NCBI GenBank assembly: GCA_002633005.1
Contig: NMRA01000521.1
Coordinates: 200,367 to 221,690 of the forward strand
Length of the DNA stretch: 21,324 nt
Direction: 5' to 3'
Origin: Phoronis australis
Taxonomy: Eukaryota > Phoronida > Phoronidae
Shown: one piece after another, positions 10,289-18,009 of the stretch
Layout: each line of letters begins with the position of its first letter
Position numbering within the stretch: the stretch's first letter is position 1
Position numbers and translations under genes: made by a program
Notes under the pieces: generated by a model
What the model was told of the DNA's origin: nothing
Seen by the model: the letters and a program-made list of their open reading frames with translations, nothing else
Databases searched by the model: none

Positions 10289-10346
10289 GGCATTTTGAGA
10301 ACCATTTTTTTCCACTCAATAACAGGCATCAAACAGGTTCTCAAAT
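10289..10346 (+). repeat. dispersed repeat A, copy 2
   Basis: This is the partner of 3036-3094 in the same orientation. It lies inside the MXD intron, so the repeat is mobile or duplicated rather than part of one gene. A longer minus-strand open frame (10093-10344) begins in it but does not stay similar to the other copy. Confidence 0.6.
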
Positions 10347-10543
10347 CCGAAAATGGTATAACAATATAACTTCATCCATTGCTTGTACTTTTTGTACTCA
10401 TTCTCATGAGAATCATCTAACCAAAACAAACCGAATGCCAAAATGAGTGCTCAAAATACTAGGTATGTAGTAAGCAGCATGTCCATGAGAATCTGTTTCC
10501 ATATCTTCATATTAGAGAGAACAACCAATACAAACCAACTGAC

Positions 10544-10658
10544 CTTTATAAAAGCCTTAGCTTTAGTGAGTAAGCCCAGAGTTGTATGTCTAGAGGAGTC
10601 GGGACCGAGGGGCACCGCCTCTTTTAGTCGCTCAAGACAGTTGCGCAGATGAGCTCTC
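10544..10658 (-). CDS. MXD: MXD-family repressor, helix-loop-helix exon
   Basis: This 115-bp exon encodes most of the helix-loop-helix of a MAX-dimerising MXD repressor. The acceptor is a long T tract ending in CAG (above 10658) and the donor is AAG followed by GTCAGT. One base completes an arginine codon shared with the missing upstream exon, then 38 codons follow: [18 protein letters not shown] covers helix 1 and the loop start, then the loop SSRHTTL and helix 2 [10 protein letters not shown]. These match MXD1-4/MXI1 nearly residue for residue, including [23 protein letters not shown] and LTKAKA. In vertebrates the same exon starts inside the Arg-Arg after the basic region, so the intron position appears conserved. 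The exon ends in phase 0 and joins the zipper exon in frame. The basic region (HNELEKNR-like) and the SIN3-interaction domain should be encoded further up in coordinate but were not found. Confidence 0.95.
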
Positions 10659-12400
10659 CTGAAAAAAAAAAACAATTGTTCACTGTTTCTAACAACCAAG
10701 ACTGGCACAAGTGATCACAACATGAATGTAAGTTGTAGAAAACGAGACTACACAAAAATGAAGTGTGTCGTTTTCCTGTTGTATTGTATGCATATCTCAC
10801 AGCATTTGGATGCATGGGAATAGTGTCCTAAATATATTAAAATAACCCTGCTCAAACTCGACTCAGATTGCGTGATATTAACATTCCCAAGGAAGTGATA
10901 AGAAGATAGGTTTGATTGACACTTGGCTATCACCTGAACTACTGATATGACATATCAGATCATAGACAATGGCAAACCAGTCTGACCTTCAATCAAGGCA
11001 TATCAAAGTGACATCTAGACCAGAAACCCTTGGATCCTATATGGGTGTGCAATAAACTGAGCAGTATCAAATTTGGATAATGCCCCACACACACTCTCAC
11101 ACAACCTGAACAAATGCACACCTAGACAGTGGACATGTCCTGGGTTACCACATGACGTCAGTAAGAGGTTAGAAGTGTGCCTCGGATCACGTGCAACAGG
11201 ACTAGAGACAAATTGTGTCGGTGTGTGCAAAGTCTGATGAGGATATATGCACACAGACAAATACCACTGATCAATATGCACCGAAGGGATAGAATACCAT
11301 GAAGGGAAATGATAAAACACCAGAGATCAGGAAGTTTGCGGCTGTACTCAACGTTTGTACCTTGAATACCAAGAATTGATATGTAAGATCTTTCCACTAG
11401 ATGACATCATAATCATTAAGGGTCAGTCTACTCTCCTCCACCACAAAATAGGCAATGGAACAATAAGATGGGGTTATTATGCTATGCCTTGTTTCTCTAA
11501 CAGTTGCCTAGCACTCCTCAATCTGTGCTATCGAGACCATCAAAAGCAATATGTAAAATGTACTACAGTATTTTCAAATAGGTATCACTGTTCTGAAATT
11601 TTCTGACTCCCTGTCCAAAATATGGCACTTATTACAGATTACGAAACTTTGTGCCAAATCAATACATTAAGTTATTTACATCTTCACAAAAAATGAGTGA
11701 AAGCCAGGTCGAAGGAGTTCCAAATGCGTAATTCATTCCAAATTATGATAAATAGAATGATTTTTGAGGTGGAAAATGCAAAACCCAAGTCGAAAATCTT
11801 GACTCAGCAGCAATTTAACCTTGATCTAAAATCTATAAATGGTTTATCCTAATCTAAAGGTTTGCTGGAGTAGGTTATGACTTTAACATGGAATATCTAA
11901 TGTCTTTAAATAAAGAAAGTGACTAGTCACCTTACATCTCAGCCAAATAAGCTGGTTTTGGCTGCTGTTCACCCAACACACTTTTCAGCAAGATCATTGG
12001 TCAATAGATGTCACCTAGTAATCTTGTCAACAAAAAAAAACGATTATTGCTAATCATCCATAGAACTTTTGCACATTATGGTAATGCAAATACGAGGCAA
12101 GTCCAAAATTTTACAAAAAATAATTGCACTGTCACGATGAGTAGTATGAGATGACCAATTAGATATACTATACTTAAGCACAACTAGACAAACAGTAGGA
12201 CCTAGACAAAAACGAAAACACTTTGTGTGAGGTGGGTTTCATTTCGAGTATCCGTTTACAAGTGGAGATCGTTTCTGTCTTCAAAGCATTGATTTTGTCA
12301 ATTTTTTAAGTTAAAACAGTAGTCCGACAAACTAAAAAATATAATTCTCAATTCTGATTAGCTGCTAATGCCTCATTTTCATTTGCACCTCTGGAGTTAT
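10659..12400. other. intron or intergenic DNA, nothing firm
   Basis: As the upstream side of an internal MXD exon this is presumably MXD intron, at least at its left end. It holds a full CRE (11153-11160) and an E-box (11188-11193). A good plus-strand acceptor-like TTGTTTCTCTAACAG ends near 11504 and is followed by only a short open stretch to a GTAAAA. Overlapping minus-strand frames of about 80-100 codons at 11015-11397 lack convincing splice borders. Confidence 0.45.
11153..11160. promoter_or_regulatory. full CRE octamer
   Basis: TGACGTCA is one of four exact CREB/ATF sites in the window. A canonical E-box CACGTG follows at 11188-11193. No promoter island surrounds it. Confidence 0.3.
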
Positions 12401-12404
12401 GACC

Positions 12405-12735
12405 CTTAAAAGTTTGCCAGGTGAATAGCAAAAATCCAATTATTTGTTGACAATGAGGTCTATCAATGAGAGCCTTGAAAATTTGTCAGGTGATTACATA
12501 GACCTGAATGGGTGTGACCACCATGATGATGGTTAATGGGCCTGTGATTGTTGGATTAATAGCAAAAATCTGATTATTTGTCTGACAAGTTTGTGATGTT
12601 AAATTAACTTATGTTGTCAGGAAAGTCTGTCAAAAAATAGTAAAAATCTCACTACTTGACTGACAATGTGAAGTTGCGTAAGCCAATGAAATCATTGAAA
12701 ATTTTGTTTGGTGAATATCAGATACCTAATTATTC
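12405..12735 (+). repeat. degenerate minisatellite, about 5 units of 66-79 bp
   Basis: A core of AATAGCAAAAATC followed by an ATTATTTG-like stretch and GACAA recurs with spacing typical of an old tandem array. Core starts are near 12424, 12492 (weak), 12558, 12637 and 12714, so successive spacings are about 68, 66, 79 and 77 bases. Each core is preceded by a GAAAATTTGTCAGGTGA-like string in the better units. Divergence between units is substantial. Confidence 0.65.
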
Positions 12736-13170
12736 AACACAGAACATATGACATCACAAGAATCCACGAATGGAATGGTTGAACAATTTGAGAGGTAAGC
12801 AAGGACCATCTTAATTTGACCAACCTGATGGTTAAACAGCAAAACAGGCTTATATGGCCAACTTGTAGGTCTTAAGTAAAAGTGACTTGATTTTCCAAAT
12901 ACAATTTCATTATCAGTTAACTTTTAGAACCTTAAAATGCCAGTGTGTACTTCAGCAACCATACCCCAGGAGTCAAACAAAGTTCAAGGAAATAGTGTGA
13001 ACAGACTATTTCCTGGACAAGCATTTAGGATGTACACACAATAACTGCACCTACAATCAGGGCTTCATACACTTGATATGAGGTACCCAAAAAGGAGTTA
13101 CCAACATTGTCAGGTCATGGATGACCAATGACACACCACCACACTTTTATGACCACAACTCAACTTGTTA

Positions 13171-13240
13171 TAAGCCTGGTATGTTACTATGCACACCAGG
13201 GACTGTAAGCCTGGTATGTTACTGTGCACACCAGGGACTG
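13171..13240 (+). repeat. 35-bp tandem duplication
   Basis: Two adjacent 35-bp units (13171-13205 and 13206-13240) differ at a single base (TTACTATGC versus TTACTGTGC). Each contains CCTGGTATG and ends CACCAGGGACTG, so CCTGG and CCAGG in each unit could pair. Confidence 0.9.
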
Positions 13241-13418
13241 CAACACATTACACCTTATCTTATTTCAACTTTTAATAGACACAGTGCAGTGAGATGCCAG
13301 AGCTGATCCTGCCATCCTGAAAGAGACACTAATGCTTTCTCTCTTACTTTACTCTGGACCTTTACTGGGCTGTACAGATGCTAAACAGAACACCCAAATA
13401 CTGAACAAGGTGTCCTAG

Positions 13419-13678
13419 CAAGGGTATCTGAATTTGGGTTGGGGTGTCCATTTGATGGCCAAGAGACTGGGAGAAAAAAAGCCTACTGACTATTTAACCA
13501 GTCTGGTGCCTGCTGTGTACCACAGCATGCACTGTACACAAGAGGAAAGTCTGACAGTTATTAGCTCTAGGCTGACAGAATACCTCAAAGAATTAACCCA
13601 GAAACAACAGCTTGTGCATAGACTGCACACAATTACTGAACAATGGTATGAGTTGACCTTCTGTGGATGTCCATTCAT
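13419..13678 (+). CDS. candidate plus-strand exon 1 of unrecognised helical protein
   Basis: This 260-bp stretch is open from just after a TAG (possible acceptor GGTGTCCTAG) to a consensus-quality donor, CCATTCAT followed by GTGAGTG. The in-frame stop TGA lies inside the donor. The 86 codons give a soluble, mostly helical-looking peptide: it starts QGYLNLGWGV, contains TEYLKELTQKQQLVHRLH with coiled-coil-like spacing, and ends QWYELTFCGCPF. It leaves in phase 2. The acceptor has a weak pyrimidine tract. I recognise no family. The good donor and compatible phase with 16345-16474 are the main support. Confidence 0.35.
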
Positions 13679-13841
13679 GTGAGTGTGCTGGATACTTTGG
13701 ATGTTTGCCTAGGTGCAGTGGGGTGAGAGTTGGATTATTGTCTATGAGATGCAATGAGAACTCAAGCAGACACCAACACCAATTTGCACTCAGCAATGGA
13801 AAGTCCACTATTTAGAGAACCTTCCTTGTCTCATTTACAAG

Positions 13842-14053
13842 GTACCTAAACTACATGGTTAACAGACAGCTAAACACGATGTCAGAAGCAAAAACATGAC
13901 TCGCGCAAACATCGTTTACTGCTCGACTCTCACACACACGGGATCGGACTCACAAAACACAATTCAATCATCCAAAATACACAGTCAAAGACTCGCGTTC
14001 ACTTGGAAGCACGGTACACAGACCGCCAAACACGGTTTACAGATAAAATATAG
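13842..14053 (+). repeat. inverted repeat, left arm
   Basis: Read on the plus strand, this matches the reverse complement of 14396-14595 along most of its length with gaps. Shared landmarks in order are GTACCTAAA, ACATGGTTAA (right arm ACACGGTTAA), GTCAGA.GCAAAAACA, CACACACGGGATCGGACTCAC, AAAATAC and GACCGCCAAACACG. CpG is unusually frequent in this arm. A small open frame (13896-14120) covers most of it but resembles no protein. Confidence 0.7.
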
Positions 14054-14150
14054 AATTCGGCTACCACAGTTGTTTAATGGGTGTGTAATTAAATATAATT
14101 TTGATGATATGTTTGTCTGAAATGTCATGTAATTGTTGTGAATTAGAAAC

Positions 14151-14156
14151 AATAAA
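14151..14156 (+). terminator. plus-strand polyadenylation signal in inverted-repeat loop
   Basis: AATAAA is followed by a T-rich then GT-rich stretch (GCTGGTTTGTTTT), as expected downstream of an active poly(A) site. It lies about 100 bases after the left arm. Confidence 0.35.
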
Positions 14157-14163
14157 CATTCTT

Positions 14164-14169
14164 TTTATT
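14164..14169 (-). terminator. minus-strand polyadenylation signal in inverted-repeat loop
   Basis: TTTATT on the plus strand gives AATAAA on the minus strand, eight bases from the plus-strand signal and facing it. A second minus-strand AATAAA lies at 14193-14198. Convergent signals fit two transcription units meeting tail to tail. Confidence 0.3.
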
Positions 14170-14395
14170 TAAAATGCTGGTTTGTTTTACAATTTATTGC
14201 CATCCATAATCTTTTTGTAACATCAATTCTCAATTTGACAGTGAGACCAGGGATTTCCGTTATCTTCTGCTTTCCTCTCAAAAACAACATGGACCTTAAA
14301 GAGACTCTTCGTTTCAATTCCCTTTCTGCCTACGTAATAATCACTATTTTGCACCACTTACCCGGGAAGTTGATGAGTCCGTGACCGTGTATTTG

Positions 14396-14595
14396 GCATG
14401 TTTTATCGGAGTGAATCGTGTTTGGCGGTCCGTGTGTCGTGTTTGTGGATCCGTGACCACGTATTTTGACTGAATGAATCGTGTTGTGAGTCCGATCCCG
14501 TGTGTGCATATGAATGGTTTTTGTAGGTACGTGAGTAGTGTTTTTGCATCTGACAACAAGTTCACCAGTCCATTAACCGTGTAATTTAGGTACTC
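14396..14595 (-). repeat. inverted repeat, right arm
   Basis: This is the reverse-complement partner of 13842-14053. Within and just beyond it, short CGGA(C/T)C...AACACGATTCA motifs recur on the minus strand, so the arm has its own internal tandem structure. An extra copy of the TCCGTGACCGTGTATTT motif extends inward to about 14378. The loop between the arms is about 340 bases. Confidence 0.7.
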
Positions 14596-14599
14596 GATT

Positions 14600-15330
14600 T
14601 AACATTCTGACCAAAGCCATGGTTTCTGTTGACTGTCGATCACTAATTAGTTCAGAAGCAACACTCAGCAAATTAACTTAGTTCACAAATTAAAAATGAT
14701 AAATGTAATGGTGCAATCCAGGTATAGAGATCTGGAACCATTTCAGTTAGCACGGAATTTCAAGTACCATAAATAGCAAGCAGAACCTGGAATACAACCG
14801 AGATCTCTAACTGGTCTGAGTCAATAAGATTCAGTCCAAAGTGGGATGCAGTGGCAGGTATGTGAATCAAGCTAAAGTAGCTCCACCTCAGCACTATTAA
14901 GAAAGGTGCAAGGAAGCTGTTTGTAACAGGCTCATTTTGTTCAATAAAGTCCTGTTATTTCATAAGTATGGGGGTTGTGCAGGCCTTCAGTGACAAACAA
15001 TGAGGTTTAATGATGGACCAGGGATTTCAGAGAACAAGCATGGTTTGAGCTATTACTTAGAGTTGATTGACCCCTACAAGCTGGTGATTGGTCAATCATT
15101 ACTGTGAAGCAGTCCTAGCTGTGGTCAATGGCCAAGGTAATGTTGCTTGCAAGGTCAATGACAGGTCAATACCTTTCACACACCATCCTAGTAGATGACT
15201 ATTTATTTCAATTAAACAGTGGTACCACAGTATGACATAAGTCATGTTCAGGTTTTACAGAAGGAAAGCTACATACAGTGGAAGATAATAACTTTATGTG
15301 CCATTGAACTACGGATAGTGGTCACAATGT
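14600..15330. other. non-coding stretch with regulatory-looking sites
   Basis: No exon is recognised. There is an AATAAA at 14943-14948 in a TTCAATAAAGTCCTGT context. A cluster of GGTCAAT strings at about 15090-15170 includes the DR5 element listed separately. Confidence 0.45.
15152..15168 (+). promoter_or_regulatory. perfect DR5 nuclear-receptor element
   Basis: AGGTCA, the five-base spacer ATGAC, then AGGTCA again. A direct repeat of AGGTCA with spacing five is the established consensus for RAR/RXR heterodimers. A palindromic CRE follows about 165 bases on. Whether it is functional depends on whether this organism has a retinoic-acid receptor. Confidence 0.5.
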
Positions 15331-15342
15331 GGTGACGTCACC
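15331..15342. promoter_or_regulatory. 12-bp palindromic CRE
   Basis: GGTGACGTCACC is a perfect palindrome around a full CREB/ATF octamer (15333-15340). It lies near a slightly CpG-richer patch (15400-15810). Confidence 0.45.
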
Positions 15343-15523
15343 CTGGAACAACATGCACAAGTCTAACTTCAAGCAAACTCATTTGGGAACACTATTCTTC
15401 AGACAGAGACACCAAAAGCGGATAACAAACCAAGTATCTTACTAATGGAGAGCACAGCACAAGTCAGAACTTTTCGAAAATGGGCAGGTGATGGGGTATT
15501 TAGGTTAAAATTATACCTTCCAA

Positions 15524-15801
15524 AGAAAAAGTGCAAATAAAAAACAATTTCCGCTTCTCTCGTACAAAGAGAAACAGCACAGTTCTCCAATCATAGTTGT
15601 TACTTGGCAATGATTGCATTTTCTGTTTCTGCCACACGTAAGATAATTCACCATAAACGCAATCAAAACCACAGTGATGCAAAACAAAATCTCCAAAACT
15701 GCCAAGATGTACAGACGCCTAGTGGACAGTTGGGAAATCTCGTTACAAAATACCAGCACATGCACTCCACTGAAATGACAGCGCACTGGCCTAACGGCAA
15801 C
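15524..15801 (-). other. open stretch with hydrophobic segment, possible exon
   Basis: A minus-strand frame is open here. It contains RRLYILAVLEILFCITVVLI, which would be a good membrane helix, followed by a Cys/basic stretch (CGRNRKCNHC). Possible borders are an acceptor TTGCCGTTAG near 15802 and a donor TGGAAG followed by GTATAA near 15523. The patch holds more CpGs than its surroundings. The other two minus-strand frames are also open over part of it, and T-rich DNA tends to give hydrophobic peptides, so the call is weak. Confidence 0.18.
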
Positions 15802-16145
15802 TAAAAATTCCACACAGATGTAATAAAAAACATGACCTTGTTAATGATCAGCTCAGCCTATCAGCATATAGGTCAAAGCAAAGTGCTTGAAGATGAGGAG
15901 CATGTCTGTTTGATCAATTCAGTTAAACACCAAGTACAATAGTTATTAAATAAATTAGACTTCCATAAGAGTTTGGTCGGACTCTTTCAAACTTTGACGA
16001 ACTTCTTGCTAAAATCATTTGGCAGTTTACCTGAACCCTTGTCACAATGGAATATCATTTCCGTTGAACACCAGTCAAGTTTTGCACTAATTTGTGGAAG
16101 AACTTTCAAAGTGAGTAGTGTGACTTTCTACTGTTCTTGAAGTAA

Positions 16146-16151
16146 CACGTG
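16146..16151. promoter_or_regulatory. canonical E-box in ACACGTGT context
   Basis: A single CACGTG flanked symmetrically by A and T. It is listed only because MAX-network factors bind this sequence. Nothing else here suggests a promoter. Confidence 0.2.
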
Positions 16152-16344
16152 TCAAGATCATGACAGAACCGAAGAGCAGTTCTTGACAAAAAGAAGTGAA
16201 TGGTAAGGTGATATTTTGAGCATCCACACAACAATTTTGCTGCTACCAAATTTATTTTGAAAGTTACTACAGTGATGCCCAAGAGCTGAGTAACAGTCAC
16301 TGCAGCTAACCACTACACAGCATGGGCAATTTTGTATTAATCAG

Positions 16345-16474
16345 TAGGACAGTGTACCTGGCCACCTGGCGTGCGTTCAGTAGATGTTGTGTTCTGGCGA
16401 AGTCTTGCTTAATTAGCGAGGTCCTAGTGTTACTGAACAGGAGGCTGGTGTGCAGCTTATTACCAAAGGCCAAG
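16345..16474 (+). CDS. candidate plus-strand exon 2 of unrecognised helical protein
   Basis: After TTTTGTATTAATCAG (acceptor-like, ending at 16344) one base completes a codon left by 13419-13678 (AT plus T gives Ile). Then 43 codons stay open to CCAAG followed by GTCAAC. The peptide starts RTVYLATWRAFSRCCVLAKS and continues with a Leu/Val-rich helix (EVLVLLNRRLVCSLL). CpGs are locally enriched (GCGTGCG, GGCGAAG, TAGCGAG). It contains the 21-base block also found at 2912-2932, so part of it may be repeat-derived. Minus-strand frames are open here too. The donor is weak. No family recognised. Confidence 0.27.
16418..16438 (+). repeat. 21-base block duplicated from or to 2912-2932
   Basis: One mismatch in 21 positions, same orientation, about 13.5 kb apart. 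Random occurrence of such a pair in 21 kb is very unlikely, so common origin is probable. Confidence 0.6.
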
Positions 16475-17215
16475 GTCAACACCCATAACCACCAATCATT
16501 GAATTGCATAAAAGCAAGGAACATGCCACAATAGGCTATGGATTCTACTTGTTATATATGGGGAGATTAGCCATTGGCATCTCTCCCACTTCCTTTTCCT
16601 CCTAATGGTGCTTCTGGGCTTGAATGAAAACAATGAAGGTCAGTTTGATTCAACAAGTAGCAATAGACATGCTGGCTGGTCCTGTGTTGTGTTCCTGGAT
16701 GGAATAATTCAGGTCATAACAAATTGGGTACTGCACTTTCAATGTAAATCAACATCCATAGTTTCCCTGATCTATTTTCTACACAAGACAAAAAATACCG
16801 AGTACTTAGAGGATTCGGTGTGCAATTACTGGTCTAGTGAGCTTGACACCTCCATTTAGGGTTGATTCTTCAGTCACATGCCAAGTCTTGATAAAAACCA
16901 CCAAATAAAAACAGTGCCTTGAGTTTCCAATTAACTGCATGGCCTGCTTAAAAATCTGAAGTGGCAGGCCAGTGATCATTCACAACATCAGATTGGGTTT
17001 CACAACACAGATTCTTCTAATCCTCCACCCAAGAACTGAATTGAAGATCTACAGTGAAAATAAATATATTCGCCATTTTGAAAAGGAAGTCATTACCACA
17101 AGCAAGGTATTAGAACTTGCAAGCCAAAACCATTAATTATCCAGTCAATGTGAGGAACACTTGCTAGTTTCTGCCAGTGACACTGTTTCCTTGGCCTTGA
17201 ATGATTATGGGCCAG

Positions 17216-17395
17216 GGAAACTGGGACAAGCTGCCACTTGAGGTCAGGAATTTGCTTATCAACTTGGAACAGTGCCAAATTAGGTTGAGTGAGGAAAACC
17301 CAACAGTCATTGAATTTCAGCTCCATCAGTTTTCATTAGTCCATGAGAAACAAAAACAGACAAGAACTTTGAAACAAAAACAATGTTCAGCATAG
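17216..17395 (+). CDS. candidate terminal exon of unrecognised helical protein
   Basis: An open frame follows a possible acceptor (GGGCCAG ending at 17215, with a CTGTTTCCTTGGCC tract upstream) and ends at TAG 17393-17395. It enters in phase 0, compatible with 16345-16474. An in-frame ATG at 17201 could alternatively start a small ORF. The peptide looks helical and charged: NWDKLPLEVRNLLINLEQC, then LSEENPTVIEFQLHQF, then a Lys/Gln-rich end (KQTRTLKQKQCSA). No AATAAA lies close downstream, which argues against a terminal exon. Product unknown. Confidence 0.27.
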   Translation, partial: GNWDKLPLEVRNLLINLEQCQIRLSEENPTVIEFQLHQFSLVHEKQKQTRTLKQKQCSA

Positions 17396-17399
17396 TACC

Positions 17400-17733
17400 A
17401 GGACTTGTATGCAACTACCATAGAAGTCATTTTGCTGTTCAAATATATGAAGGTGTCTGAAATATGATAGATATGTATAAACTGGTGGTTTAATTAACCA
17501 AACCAAAACAACAACAGTACATATGAAGCGTTATGTGCATCTCATAACTATGGGAATGTCACAAGAGTGTATATAAAAATGCATGTGATTAATGAACCCA
17601 GGGCCAGGAGAGGTGTCGACATCACTAGTGGATGGTTTTACCTATAGTGAGCTCTGTCTGAACTAAAATGTAGCAATCAACCTCCATTATGCTGCTCATC
17701 AACAACAGTACATGCCACAACCAGAAATGACCT
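17400..17733. other. non-coding stretch
   Basis: Nothing recognised. Frames are short except where the minus-strand open stretch described at 17841-18000 extends leftward. Confidence 0.4.
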
Positions 17734-17753
17734 CCTTGTTGTGCCTTGTTGTG
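17734..17753 (+). repeat. 10-bp perfect tandem duplication
   Basis: CCTTGTTGTG occurs twice without gap, and a similar ACTTGTTGTGCC lies about 20 bases on. Simple local duplication. Confidence 0.8.
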
Positions 17754-17840
17754 AAGGCAATGTGCCGGACAACTTGTTGTGCCAAGAATTATTACAACCC
17801 CAGCTAATTTCACTTTGGGAATACTCCATGATGATTTGAC

Positions 17841-18000
17841 CTGCAAAGCAAAGACCTCCAGATGTTTCCATCAAACAGAATTTGTCCCACATATCAAGAA
17901 TGTAATGCGACTGGTTTGAAACACTTAACTGTGTACTGGTGGACGCATTTGCATAGGTTTCTAACACTTCGCCCAGGACTTGAGTTAATGAATATGATAC
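17841..18000 (-). CDS. candidate minus-strand exon, product unknown
   Basis: A good acceptor (ACTTTGTTCTGTAG, ending at 18001) is followed by 53 open codons plus one base, then GCAG and GTCAAA as a fair donor. The in-frame stop lies immediately before the exon, as expected of an acceptor TAG. The peptide looks natural: LTQVLGEVLETYANAST, then QLSVSNQSHYILDMWDKF, then METSGGLCFA. The LTQVL...QLSVSNQS...ILDM pattern loosely recalls the GAIN-like helical region of polycystin/REJ proteins, but no diagnostic residue supports this. The frame stays open for about 55 more codons past the donor. Chance remains possible. Confidence 0.27.
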
Positions 18001-18009
18001 CTACAGAAC

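Larger units (their letters stand above)
8862..10543 (-). other. MXD: MXD intron between HLH and zipper exons
   Basis: The 1682-bp intron is bounded by GTCAGT and TTTCACAG on the minus strand. Inside it lie dispersed repeat B (9141-9190), dispersed repeat A (10289-10346), two tRNA B-box-like strings near 9239 and 9622, and an exon-like plus-strand stretch at 9515-9701. No further MXD coding sequence was seen, and none is needed because the flanking exons join in frame at the expected family position. Confidence 0.85.

Noticed and set aside
11015-11397. Overlapping minus-strand frames of about 80-100 codons
   Set aside because: Two frames are open at once, neither has good borders, and the lengths are within chance for 21 kb of six frames.
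17841-18000. Assignment to a polycystin/REJ-GAIN protein
   Set aside because: The likeness is only a loose spacing of Leu/Ser/Gln. No Cys pair, GPS site or neighbouring PKD exon supports it.
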